This document shows, in pieces, positions 34,987 through 44,389 of a DNA stretch of 64,000 nt; within the stretch, counting starts at the first letter, position 1, and the number at the start of each line of letters is the position of its first letter. The stretch comes from DATFKA01 sp042095835 (GTDB lineage: Bacteria > Bacteroidota > Bacteroidia > Chitinophagales > Saprospiraceae). The notes under the pieces were generated by a model, which worked only from the letters and a program-made list of their open reading frames with translations, did no database searches and was not told where the DNA came from. Both the position numbers and the translations under genes were made by a program. Where the stretch lies: positions 13,631 to 77,630 of the forward strand of contig JBELML010000015.1 of assembly GCA_042095835.1 (NCBI GenBank), read 5' to 3'.

Positions 34987-36972
34987 ATGGTGCAACGTGT
35001 ATCTTACTTTCTGTTGATCCTCTTCCTTACCGCCTGTTCAGGAGTCAGCTCGGTAAAGGTGAGAGATGGTAAAACCGCCTACGATACCAAGCAATATGCC
35101 GTTGCTGTCAAGTTACTTCGGTCGGAGTATAGCAAAGCGGATACCAGATTAGAAAGAGGCCGACTTGCCAATATGCTGGGTGAAAGTTATAAGGCGCTAC
35201 AGCAAGGAATAGATGCAGCAGAGTGGTATCAGAAAGCCTATGATAACAGCTATGGCGTGGAAGCACTTAAAGAAGCTGCCTATATGTTGAAGGCCACGGA
35301 GCAGTACGTCGATGCTGCGGCCACCTTTCGTGATTTAGGCTTTGAAATAGGAAGCCCTTACGAATACCGAAAAGATATTTTGGCTTGTGAATTGGCCCAA
35401 AAATGGCAGAAAAGTGATCGCCAGGAATACCAGGTGACTTTGGCCGATTTTAACTCTGCAAAAGCAGATTATGCACCTTTCCCTTTTGTGGAGAACACCT
35501 TGGTTTTCACCTCGGATCGTGCTACTAGCACTGGAGATAAGACCTACAATTGGACCGGAAACGATTTCAGTGATTTATTTCAAGTAGATTTAATAAGCGG
35601 AGATGTTTCTAGCTTTTCTAAGGTATTGAATACCGATTCTAATGAAGGTACAGCCACCTTTAGTAGAGATCAGAAAACTATTTTCTTTACACGCTGCGCG
35701 GGAGAAAAAAAATTGGATCAATATTGTAATATCTATTACGCTGATTGGAATGGTCGCTCGTGGTCTGAGTTGAAGGTTCTGCCTTTCACCAAACCGGAGG
35801 TGAATTATATGCATCCCATCCTTTCGCCCAATGGTGCTGCATTGTATTTCTCATCTAATGATCCAGAGGGCTTTGGTGGCTATGATATTTTTGTCTCAGA
35901 AAAACAGCGGAATGGAGAATGGGGCACCCCTCGACCATTAAGCGCCACGATTAATACTGCCGGAAATGAACAGTTCCCTACTTTTCACAACGATACGCTT
36001 TATTTTTCTTCTAATCGACACACCAGTATCGGAGGTTTAGATGTATTCAAAACCAATAAGATGGCTAATGGGGCATGGTCTCCCGTCAATAATCTTCAGG
36101 CACCAATTAATTCTGGAGGCGATGATTTTGGTTTAATCATTATGGATACAAAAGGAGAAGATGAGGATATTTTGCAAGTGGGTTACCTCAGTTCTTCGCG
36201 TATGGGTGGCCTAGGTGGAGATGATATCTATCGTTTTGAGAAAAGAAAATTACCACCTCTACCTGATCCACCAGTCGTAGAGACAGCACCTGAAGAGGCC
36301 AAACTTATTTTGGAAGTCTATGTAGTTGAAGGCATCTACGAAGATCCGCTCAATCCTAATAGTGCGATTTTAGGGCGTCGGCCGATTCCTCAGGCAAGTA
36401 TAGATATTACCTTAGATGAAAAAGTGGAAACCGTCGAAACAGATGAAGAAGGTAAATACCGGCTTGAACTGGAAGTTGATAAAGCCTACGAGTTTCTTGC
36501 TTCCAAACCTGAGTATCTAAGGAATAAAGGTAGTTTTTCATCGCAGGGTTTGAGACCAACGTTAGGAGTAGCCGAGCAAATTTTTGAGGTAGAAATTCAA
36601 CTTGAAAAGATATTTCTCAACCAAGAGATTGTCTTAGAGAATATCTATTATGATTTTGAAGAGGACTACATCAGAGAAGATGCTGAACCCACGCTGGACG
36701 AACTCGCCGCCACGCTGCAATTAAATCCGGAGATTGTGATAGAAATGTCTTCTCACACAGATTGTCGGGGTTCTTTACCATTTAATCAGAATTTATCACA
36801 ACGTAGGGCGCAGTCCGCAGTCGACTATTTGGCCTCAAAAGGTATTGATAAAAGTCGCCTGGAAGCTAAAGGCTATGGCGAAACAGATCCCTCGAATGAC
36901 TGTGTTTGTTCGCGATGCACCGAAGATGAACATCAAGAAAATCGTCGGACAGCTTTTAAGATTCTACAATAA
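34987..36972 (+). CDS. OmpA-family lipoprotein with TPR, PD40 and carboxypeptidase-like domains (PorE-like)
   Basis: This is a 661-residue outer membrane lipoprotein (lipobox LTAC, C17). In order it has TPR-like helices (about 25-135), PD40/WD40-like blades (about 145-420, such as MHPILSPNGAALYFSSNDPEGFGGYDIFVSE), a carboxypeptidase regulatory-like domain (about 440-525), and a C-terminal OmpA peptidoglycan-binding domain (about 545-661) with SSHTDCRGS and NLSQRRAQSAVDYL. This plan matches PorE of type IX secretion, which links the machine to peptidoglycan, though several paralogues with the same plan exist per genome. It converges on the type IX cargo gene with a 6-nt gap. ATG start at 34987. 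Confidence 0.88.
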   Translation: MVQRVSYFLLILFLTACSGVSSVKVRDGKTAYDTKQYAVAVKLLRSEYSKADTRLERGRLANMLGESYKALQQGIDAAEWYQKAYDNSYGVEALKEAAYMLKATEQYVDAAATFRDLGFEIGSPYEYRKDILACELAQKWQKSDRQEYQVTLADFNSAKADYAPFPFVENTLVFTSDRATSTGDKTYNWTGNDFSDLFQVDLISGDVSSFSKVLNTDSNEGTATFSRDQKTIFFTRCAGEKKLDQYCNIYYADWNGRSWSELKVLPFTKPEVNYMHPILSPNGAALYFSSNDPEGFGGYDIFVSEKQRNGEWGTPRPLSATINTAGNEQFPTFHNDTLYFSSNRHTSIGGLDVFKTNKMANGAWSPVNNLQAPINSGGDDFGLIIMDTKGEDEDILQVGYLSSSRMGGLGGDDIYRFEKRKLPPLPDPPVVETAPEEAKLILEVYVVEGIYEDPLNPNSAILGRRPIPQASIDITLDEKVETVETDEEGKYRLELEVDKAYEFLASKPEYLRNKGSFSSQGLRPTLGVAEQIFEVEIQLEKIFLNQEIVLENIYYDFEEDYIREDAEPTLDELAATLQLNPEIVIEMSSHTDCRGSLPFNQNLSQRRAQSAVDYLASKGIDKSRLEAKGYGETDPSNDCVCSRCTEDEHQENRRTAFKILQ

Positions 36973-36978
36973 AACCTA

Positions 36979-39900
36979 CTATTGCACAGCAATACGGCTG
37001 CTGTACAAAACTCGATTGCTTGAACTTCGAAGTACCAAATGATATAAGCCAGCTGGAAGATGGCCAATAGCTATTTCCTGGGAGAATTGCTTGCTAGCAA
37101 TTCGTGCTAGAGGAGTATTCGATACCTGCCTTCCTGAAAAGTCATATATGCTTACCTGTATCTGCTCTTTCTGATAAAGGCGAGCTTGGATATTGATATA
37201 GGCATCTGCTGGATTAGGGAAAACCTGAATAGATGCTACAATTTCAGGAGCTTGAATAGAGCTAACGATCAGTTCAATACTACGGATTGCTCTACACCCA
37301 TTCGCATCTGTAATGGTGACAAAATAGGTGCCGGTACCGAGGCTATCTACATTTGCTAAGGTGTCACCAGTACTCCATTGATAGGTATAGGGACTGGTCC
37401 CTCCAGTAGTGATGGCCTGTATTACTCCACCGTTGAGGGTAGTATCAGTAGGGTTTTCTACATTAAGTATTACTTGCAGGGGAGGAGGACTGCCGACAGA
37501 GAACTCAAAGAAATCGGTACAGCCAAGACTATCGGTCACACGTAGCTCATAAATACCCTGCTCTAGGGCGTGGATACGATTGGTGTCAAAAGCCAGAATA
37601 ACACCATTTTGTTCCCAACTTACTGAGTAAGGACTGGTTCCACCCGCTAATTCTACACTGATCTCTCCATCAGAGGCTCCAGGACAGCTGATATCGATGA
37701 TTTGTGCCATCGCCTCAATGTCAGATTCGGAAGGCGATACCTCAATAGAGTCTAGGGTTAAACGACAGTTTTCACTATCTGTCAAGGTTAGGGAATAAAA
37801 GCCTGGACTCAGGTTGCTAATTTCAGCAGTTCTTTGATTATCTAACCAGGAGAAATTATAAGGCGGAATGCCTCCGCTCGCTTCAATTCTAATAGAACCA
37901 TTCTCGTCTCCCTCACACTGTTGGTTTTCAACCAAGGTTTGAGCAATGGCTAGAGGGGGATTTTCATCCTGAATAGTAATGGAGGATAAAGTGTCTTCAC
38001 AGTTCCTAGCATCTGCAACAATTACTTCATAAACACCCTCTGGAAAGAAGGTGTAATCTTCTAGGCTAGTGATCAACTGTCCGCTAGTGTCCTGCCAGGT
38101 ATAACTATAAGGTCTTGTTCCACCATTAGCGGTGATAAAAACAGCGCCGCCATCTGTACCTGCGCAAGCGACATCAAGAGTACTGTCTTTTCTCACACTG
38201 AGAATATTAGGTTCCGAGATGGATTTTTCTTCAGAACGTACAATACAACCTTTACTATCGAGTATCGTAACCTGATAATCAGTGTCGGCTGGCAGATTTC
38301 CCAAGGCGGCCTGAGGTGCTTCAGACTTTAAAATGGTTGCATTACTGAAGATATAAGAATAAGGTGGATTACCGCCGGATACCAAGACTTCCATCTGACC
38401 ATCAACTTCACCAAAACAACTAATGTCTTCTACCTTAAAGACCTCAAGTGCTAGAGGCGCTCCAGGGTCTCTCAATTTAATTGCGGGCAACAATTCTCTA
38501 CACCGGTTAGCATCAAAAACTACGGCACCATAATCACCAGGAGGAAGATTACGGACGATACTATCCTCCGAGCCATTACTCCATAAGAAACTATACGGAC
38601 CTTCTCCTCCCGATACCACTAGACTTAGTTGGTTAGAGCTGTCTCCCAAACAAATATTACCTATTTGAATATCCAAGTCTACCTCCAAGGAACTAGGCTC
38701 ATCCACAAAATAGCTGGCATTGGCTGGGCAACCATTGTTGTCTTCAACGAAGACTTGGTAATTTCCTGAACTCAAATTATTAGCAGAATTGTTTGTGCTT
38801 TCCGTGCCCACCCAATTATAGGTATAGGGTGCCACGCCTCCACTTACTAGTAGTTCTAGGAAGGCATTAGTATCTCCCTTGCATTCTATGGGCTGTTCAC
38901 TTACCAATTCAATGCTTATCGGAGGCAATTGCTCTACGCGAATAGTGTCACTACCAAAAGTACAACCTAAGCCATCCGTAATGGTAACAAAGTAATCGCC
39001 AGGCTCAATATTTTGCCGATCTCGCACAGTGGCTCCGTCAGACCAGAAATAGCTTAAAGGCTGGTTATCGGCTTTTTGTAGGTTGATGCTGATTAATCCA
39101 TCGTTGGTATCAGCACATTTGGGTGATAAAACAGTGAAACTTGCTTCAATTGGCGCACTTTGCGGCCTCAAAATTAGGCTGGTATCTATTCTGCAACCTT
39201 CCCCATCCGTCAAAGTCAGGGTATAGGTTCCTGCCGCTAGATTACTAGCAGTAGCTAAGTTTGTACCATTCGACCACTCGTACTGGAAAGGAGAGACGCC
39301 CACCGCACTTACTTTTATAGCTCCATCACTTAAACCTATACAACTTGGATTAGAGGGGGCAAGGCTGAAATTTAGATTAGGCACTGCATTCAAAGAAAAA
39401 TGTAGCGTATCTGAAGTGCATCCATTGGCATCTCTCGCGATGACCCAATAGGATCCTACTCCAAGGTGATTGATCATTGTGGTAGAATCTCCTGTACTCC
39501 ATTGGTAGCGGTAGGGTAGCTTGCCACCTGTTCCTATTACTCGAATTAGGCCCGAAGTATCACCTACACAGGAGGGTTCTACCAAGGTATCGTTGGATAA
39601 TTGGAATAGAGCAGGCTCTATAATGGTGGTATCTATACGGACTTCACATTGATTAAAGTCGATAAGCCGGAGTTCATAATTTGCTGGTTCAAGCTGTTGG
39701 ATAAGCGGAGCTCTACTACCTGTATTCCACCTATATTGATAGGGACTTGTGCCGCCTTGTGCTAGTGCTCCAAGTAAGCCATCAGCAAAACCATTGCAAC
39801 TAATATCCCGGATGGTATCAAAATTGACGGTAAGAGGTGGTGGGGCATCTAAGGTAAAACTATCAATCATACTACAGCCATTGACATCCGTGATCGTCAC

Positions 39901-42900
39901 CTGATAGTTGCCGCTTACCAAACCGTTTACATTTGGTGTTGCCGGACCATGTGCCCATTGATAAGTATAGCTAGGTCTACCACCAAAAACATTTAATTGG
40001 ATGCCTCCATCGGCTGCATCATGGCAGCTAGGAAGTCTTTGATCAAAGACTATCGCTAATGGGTTGGGAGCTTTTATTTCTATTCCATCAGCTATCGTTT
40101 CGCAGGAGCCATTGCTTACAGTCACAGCGTAGATGCCTGGAGATAAATTTTGAACGTCTTTTGTAGTATCGCCTGTGCTCCATTGGTAACTAGGATTACC
40201 TCCCACAAAAAGGGAAATGCGACCATCTGAGCCACCGCTGCAGCTTACATCATCTACAAATATGTTCCTAATTTCTGCGTCTGGGCCATTTACATAGGCT
40301 GGAGGCATTCTAAAGGTACAGCCCTGTGTAGACCCGTCTGTAACAGTTATTCTATAGGCACCTTGAGCAAGACTGTCAAGGATAAATTGGTTGTTACCTG
40401 GTACAGTAGTATCGCCAGAACTACCATTAGTACTGGTCCAACTATAACTGAAAGGTGCTTGCCCACTCAATGGCGTAATTTGTATCTGACCATCTTGCCC
40501 ACTACAATCACTGACATCGATAATGGTCCGATTGATAGAATCAATGCTACCGATGGTTACTAATTGCACACTATCTATATTGAGGCAATTATTTTTATCC
40601 GTCACAGATACAGCATAAAAATCACTGGACCCAATAATTGGGTTGGCATTGAGGCGTACAAGCGCCTCTTGAATTCCTGTACTCCATAAGTATTCAAAAG
40701 GACCAAAAGTAGAATCTATCTCTACCGTGACATCCTGGAAGGAGGCTTCGCATAGGGTAAAGGAAGGGCCTGTGGAAAATTGAATATTGGGTTTCGCAAA
40801 ATTCGTCACCTCTATGGCATCTTCGTAGGTACAGCCCTCTGGACTAGTCAATTGATAATAATAAGTACTGGCACCATCAGGTAATACCTGAAGTTGACTT
40901 AAACGATTGCTAGAGTCAAGAGGGAATGCACCAAAAAAGTCAATTTCGGGGCCCGTTAGATTGGCATCAATAATATTTAGAGAGGCTAAGTTGAAACTAT
41001 CTCCTGGGCAAACCATAGGATCGTCTTGTAGTACGCCCCGTGGTCTGGGCAAAACGACAACGGTAGCGAGCGCACGCCCTGGAGAAAAGCATTGAAAATT
41101 GGTTTCTTCTGCGTAAAAATGGTAGCTAATAGCAGTTGCGCCACTATTGAGGGGTATATCAGGCGAGAAAAGATTGCCAAAGCTTAATGGAGTACCAGCA
41201 CTCTCCTCCGTATACCACAAGATTCCTTGACCAGAAACGGGAATACCTTCTAAAAAAGGTGTCTCACCGCTACATATCGTGTCGCTGATCGCCAGGGGAG
41301 TTGGGAGGTTTAAATCATCTGCTAATCCATTGCAGTTATTATCGATTCCGTCACAAGGAACCTCTGGGGCGCCTGGATAAATTGTACTGTCTGCATCGTT
41401 ACAATCCCCATCGAGCAATACAAAACCAGGAGGAATAAGCGTATCGCAGCTAGTAATAAAATTGGCTGCATCACCAAAAGAATCACCATCTTGGTCAGCA
41501 TAGAAAATATTCCCTGGACCATCCAATAATGTAGAGCCATGTAGGCTGATATTATCCAAGGCAATATCTCCCTGGGAACCATTTCCCTTGGTGGCAATAA
41601 ATCGGATTTGTAAAATAGTGCCGTCAGCATATTGATTTAAGCCCAAATAGGTTTTTAGCCACCTTCTATCTTGAGAGCCACTTCTTTGCCACAGACTAGT
41701 CCAATTCACCCCACTATCATCGGAGACTTCGACCCGGAGACTACCTACATCAAAGCCAAACATATAGTAATAAAAGGAAAAATGACAAGAATCGAAGCCC
41801 TGCTTTTGGAGTTCAAAACAGTCTGATACTAGAATAGCTTCACTTCCATTAGGACAGGTACTTCCACTGGACTCCAAATATATATAATTGCCATCACCTT
41901 CCACATCTCCTCCGGGGCCTGTATTGGGCGTCGGTGTGTTGCCAGTTGCCACCAGCCAATCGATATCATCATCTTCATCGTTACTCCAGGGACCACTAAG
42001 CGGACAAGCTAACTCACAACGGCTTTGACAAATGATCTCCTCATTAAAGTCATAGGTAAAAGTAGGCCCTGGTATTTCACAACCAGTTGTTAGAGATACG
42101 ACACAGGAATTTATGGTATAGTTGTTGACCTCGCAGGGCCGTCGCAAATAAAAGTCTAGTGCTGTTTCAGGAGGAAGGTCTTGGATTAGATAAGGAGGAC
42201 AAGCCCCTGCTATAAGGGTTCCATTGGTGCCAGCTTGGGCACCTGAGCCAGGCGTAAATCCAGGCGGACCATATTCAATAATGATATTACTATCCAGACA
42301 ATTGCCAATACTCATCCAGTTCAGAACCACACTTGTACTATCTTGATCGTCCACTTCTACCTCACTGATGGGCAGGCAATCAATGGGTTCAAAGATGAGT
42401 TCTATAAACTCTAATCGTCCAGAATCTTGCTCGAAATCATCACAAATGCTCAGCGTCCAGTTACCATTTGGATCAGTACTATCATCATTAAATGCCAGTA
42501 AGGATTCAATTGGTAGGTAGGCTTGATCGATAAATGGTGGCGAACTATTATCCACATCATCGATGCGGATACAGGCATCATTCCTAAGGCTCAGGTATTC
42601 TCCACATTGACTACTAAATGGTGTACCATAGTTATCGATACTCCCGCCGACATCATCGGTGAGTAAAATCTGTGTGCCAGATGGAGAACTCAAACGAACC
42701 TCTAAGTCTCCGGCCCACTGATGCGCAATAATCAACCTCACCTCTGCAAGATAAACATCGGTTCCCAAGCTATTTCCTGGAGCATTATCTACATCTATGG
42801 TGAAAATATTTGGGTTGAAAAAAGCACTTCCGTCAGGACATTGATTATCCAAAATCGCTAAGCCAAGTCGACAATCTGATGGGTTGGTGAGCACTGTACT

Positions 42901-42960
42901 TTGGCTATAGATAGCACTGAAGGTGCAGCCAAAAAGTACAAAGATGAAAAGGTATCTCAT
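36979..42960 (-). CDS. Giant SprB-repeat exoprotein with P-domain, MAM-like, MopE-type and type IX sorting domains
   Basis: This is a 1993-residue cell-surface or released protein. After a signal peptide (1-19) come a proprotein convertase P-domain (about 25-190, ending WTLSICDDFEQDSGRLEFIELIFEP), a fibronectin III-like domain (about 195-290), a MAM/jelly-roll-like domain (about 300-478), a MopE-type metal-binding segment (DGDCNDADSTIYPGAPE, DGIDNNCNGLADD), Ig-like domains, and about 14 SprB-like repeats (roughly 810-1900). Each repeat starts with a cysteine segment such as DISCNG and ends DxxGC. The tail VFPNPADAYINIQ to the end is a type A type IX sorting domain. SprB-like repeats are linked to gliding adhesins; adhesion here is inferred. 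Confidence 0.93.
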   Translation of the reverse strand: MRYLFIFVLFGCTFSAIYSQSTVLTNPSDCRLGLAILDNQCPDGSAFFNPNIFTIDVDNAPGNSLGTDVYLAEVRLIIAHQWAGDLEVRLSSPSGTQILLTDDVGGSIDNYGTPFSSQCGEYLSLRNDACIRIDDVDNSSPPFIDQAYLPIESLLAFNDDSTDPNGNWTLSICDDFEQDSGRLEFIELIFEPIDCLPISEVEVDDQDSTSVVLNWMSIGNCLDSNIIIEYGPPGFTPGSGAQAGTNGTLIAGACPPYLIQDLPPETALDFYLRRPCEVNNYTINSCVVSLTTGCEIPGPTFTYDFNEEIICQSRCELACPLSGPWSNDEDDDIDWLVATGNTPTPNTGPGGDVEGDGNYIYLESSGSTCPNGSEAILVSDCFELQKQGFDSCHFSFYYYMFGFDVGSLRVEVSDDSGVNWTSLWQRSGSQDRRWLKTYLGLNQYADGTILQIRFIATKGNGSQGDIALDNISLHGSTLLDGPGNIFYADQDGDSFGDAANFITSCDTLIPPGFVLLDGDCNDADSTIYPGAPEVPCDGIDNNCNGLADDLNLPTPLAISDTICSGETPFLEGIPVSGQGILWYTEESAGTPLSFGNLFSPDIPLNSGATAISYHFYAEETNFQCFSPGRALATVVVLPRPRGVLQDDPMVCPGDSFNLASLNIIDANLTGPEIDFFGAFPLDSSNRLSQLQVLPDGASTYYYQLTSPEGCTYEDAIEVTNFAKPNIQFSTGPSFTLCEASFQDVTVEIDSTFGPFEYLWSTGIQEALVRLNANPIIGSSDFYAVSVTDKNNCLNIDSVQLVTIGSIDSINRTIIDVSDCSGQDGQIQITPLSGQAPFSYSWTSTNGSSGDTTVPGNNQFILDSLAQGAYRITVTDGSTQGCTFRMPPAYVNGPDAEIRNIFVDDVSCSGGSDGRISLFVGGNPSYQWSTGDTTKDVQNLSPGIYAVTVSNGSCETIADGIEIKAPNPLAIVFDQRLPSCHDAADGGIQLNVFGGRPSYTYQWAHGPATPNVNGLVSGNYQVTITDVNGCSMIDSFTLDAPPPLTVNFDTIRDISCNGFADGLLGALAQGGTSPYQYRWNTGSRAPLIQQLEPANYELRLIDFNQCEVRIDTTIIEPALFQLSNDTLVEPSCVGDTSGLIRVIGTGGKLPYRYQWSTGDSTTMINHLGVGSYWVIARDANGCTSDTLHFSLNAVPNLNFSLAPSNPSCIGLSDGAIKVSAVGVSPFQYEWSNGTNLATASNLAAGTYTLTLTDGEGCRIDTSLILRPQSAPIEASFTVLSPKCADTNDGLISINLQKADNQPLSYFWSDGATVRDRQNIEPGDYFVTITDGLGCTFGSDTIRVEQLPPISIELVSEQPIECKGDTNAFLELLVSGGVAPYTYNWVGTESTNNSANNLSSGNYQVFVEDNNGCPANASYFVDEPSSLEVDLDIQIGNICLGDSSNQLSLVVSGGEGPYSFLWSNGSEDSIVRNLPPGDYGAVVFDANRCRELLPAIKLRDPGAPLALEVFKVEDISCFGEVDGQMEVLVSGGNPPYSYIFSNATILKSEAPQAALGNLPADTDYQVTILDSKGCIVRSEEKSISEPNILSVRKDSTLDVACAGTDGGAVFITANGGTRPYSYTWQDTSGQLITSLEDYTFFPEGVYEVIVADARNCEDTLSSITIQDENPPLAIAQTLVENQQCEGDENGSIRIEASGGIPPYNFSWLDNQRTAEISNLSPGFYSLTLTDSENCRLTLDSIEVSPSESDIEAMAQIIDISCPGASDGEISVELAGGTSPYSVSWEQNGVILAFDTNRIHALEQGIYELRVTDSLGCTDFFEFSVGSPPPLQVILNVENPTDTTLNGGVIQAITTGGTSPYTYQWSTGDTLANVDSLGTGTYFVTITDANGCRAIRSIELIVSSIQAPEIVASIQVFPNPADAYINIQARLYQKEQIQVSIYDFSGRQVSNTPLARIASKQFSQEIAIGHLPAGLYHLVLRSSSNRVLYSSRIAVQ

Positions 42961-43104
42961 GCTCAGATTTTCGTTGGTTTCTCATATTACTATGAGGAAA
43001 TCCGGATTGATATAATCGGTTTTTAGTTTCAAACACCAAAATAGGAAGAAGTAGAAAATTAAGTAGATTAATTGGGACTCTTTTCTCAGAAAGGACGTAT
43101 AAAT

Positions 43105-43139
43105 AACAAAAACGCTACAGAAGCTATAGCGTTTTTGTT
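43105..43139 (-). terminator. Terminator after the HtrA gene (bidirectional form)
   Basis: A perfect 13-bp stem, AACAAAAACGCTA (43105-43117) with TAGCGTTTTTGTT (43127-43139), has a 9-nt loop and carries its U tract in the stem end. It lies 21 nt beyond the HtrA stop codon and would separate it from the downstream exoprotein gene. Confidence 0.85.
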
Positions 43140-43160
43140 TTTACCGATTAGTAGGTGCCT

Positions 43161-44351
43161 TTATCTCGAGGCATTAAGTTTTACACGCACCTTAACTGGT
43201 TTACCATCTCTGAGCAGTCCGACGGCAACCATATCTCCAGGTTGGTATTTTTCTACCTCTAAAACTAGATCTTCGTAGGAACTGATTTTTTGATTATTGA
43301 TAGAGGTGATAATATCGCCAAGCACTAAGTCTCCATATCGATTCCGTTTAGTCGCTTTTATGCCCGCCTGTTCAGCAGCTCCACCAGGAGCAACGCCCAT
43401 CACCAATGGACCTTCTAGATTGTATCTTTTGACCCAGTTGGTAGGTGTAATCTCAATATTTAAGGTGGGTCGAGTAATCTTTCCGTATTTGATTAAATCA
43501 GGAACGACCCACTTTACCACACTCACCGGGATAGAAAAGCCAATACCTGCGGAAGCACCAGATGGACTATAAATGGCGGTATTTACGCCGATTAATCTAC
43601 CTGATGAGTTGAGCAAAGGACCACCAGAGTTACCTGGGTTGATGGCGGCATCCGTTTGGATGGCATCTCGTATGGGAATGCCTCCTACCGATTCTATTTC
43701 CCGCCCCAAAGCAGAAACAATACCTGTAGTCAGAGTTTGGTCCAATCCAAATGGATTACCAATGGCATATACCGATTGGCCTACGCGCAGATTTTCACTA
43801 TCGCCCTTAGGTAAGGGTTGAAGTACAGAACGGGGAGCCTTGATCTTTAACACGGCCAAGTCTTTATTCGGAGCCGTCCCTACTAATTCCGCTTCGTAAG
43901 ATTCTTGGTTGGCCAGTGTAATCTTTGCGCGATCAGCACCCTGGATGACGTGGAAGTTGGTGACAATATGCCCTTCCATATCCCAGAGAAAACCCGACCC
44001 GGTTCCTCTAGGTATTTCTGTCACATCCATGCTGAAGAAATCTTGTCGCAAATTCGAAGTAGTAATAAAGCAAACACTAGGCGCAGCACCTTCAAATAAA
44101 TTGATGGTGGCCAGTTCGGCATTGTTTAATGGAGCCTGATTGAGCTTGCGTGGACTATTGGTAGGAACCTCATCCATGTTATTTGCTGGAATAGCCTCCT
44201 CCGTTTCAGACGGACTATCAAGGTTTACGAAGCGCTGTTGCTCCATTTGCCTGGCTTGCTGTTGTGTACGATTTTGCCAAAAATTACCCGCTACAAAACC
44301 TAAAATTAGGAGTAGCAGGGCTACAATAATTTGGAATTTGTTGCTTTTCAT
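43161..44351 (-). CDS. HtrA/DegQ-type periplasmic serine protease with one PDZ domain
   Basis: This is a 396-residue S1C protease that degrades misfolded envelope proteins. An N-terminal anchor (about 7-25) is followed by a low-complexity linker and the trypsin-like domain with the triad H134 (TNFHVIQ), D164 (NKDLAVLKI) and S242 (INPGNSGGPL). A single PDZ domain lies at about 300-396 (GPLVMGVAPGGAAEQAGIKA, LGDIITSINNQKISSYEDL). One PDZ fits DegS-like or short DegQ types; the uncleaved-looking anchor supports membrane attachment. ATG start at 44351. It lies between the exoprotein gene and the AsnB-labelled family gene, all on the minus strand. Confidence 0.94.
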   Translation of the reverse strand: MKSNKFQIIVALLLLILGFVAGNFWQNRTQQQARQMEQQRFVNLDSPSETEEAIPANNMDEVPTNSPRKLNQAPLNNAELATINLFEGAAPSVCFITTSNLRQDFFSMDVTEIPRGTGSGFLWDMEGHIVTNFHVIQGADRAKITLANQESYEAELVGTAPNKDLAVLKIKAPRSVLQPLPKGDSENLRVGQSVYAIGNPFGLDQTLTTGIVSALGREIESVGGIPIRDAIQTDAAINPGNSGGPLLNSSGRLIGVNTAIYSPSGASAGIGFSIPVSVVKWVVPDLIKYGKITRPTLNIEITPTNWVKRYNLEGPLVMGVAPGGAAEQAGIKATKRNRYGDLVLGDIITSINNQKISSYEDLVLEVEKYQPGDMVAVGLLRDGKPVKVRVKLNASR

Positions 44352-44389
44352 AGTTCTATTATCAATGCATTAATTAGAGAATGTCTTGA

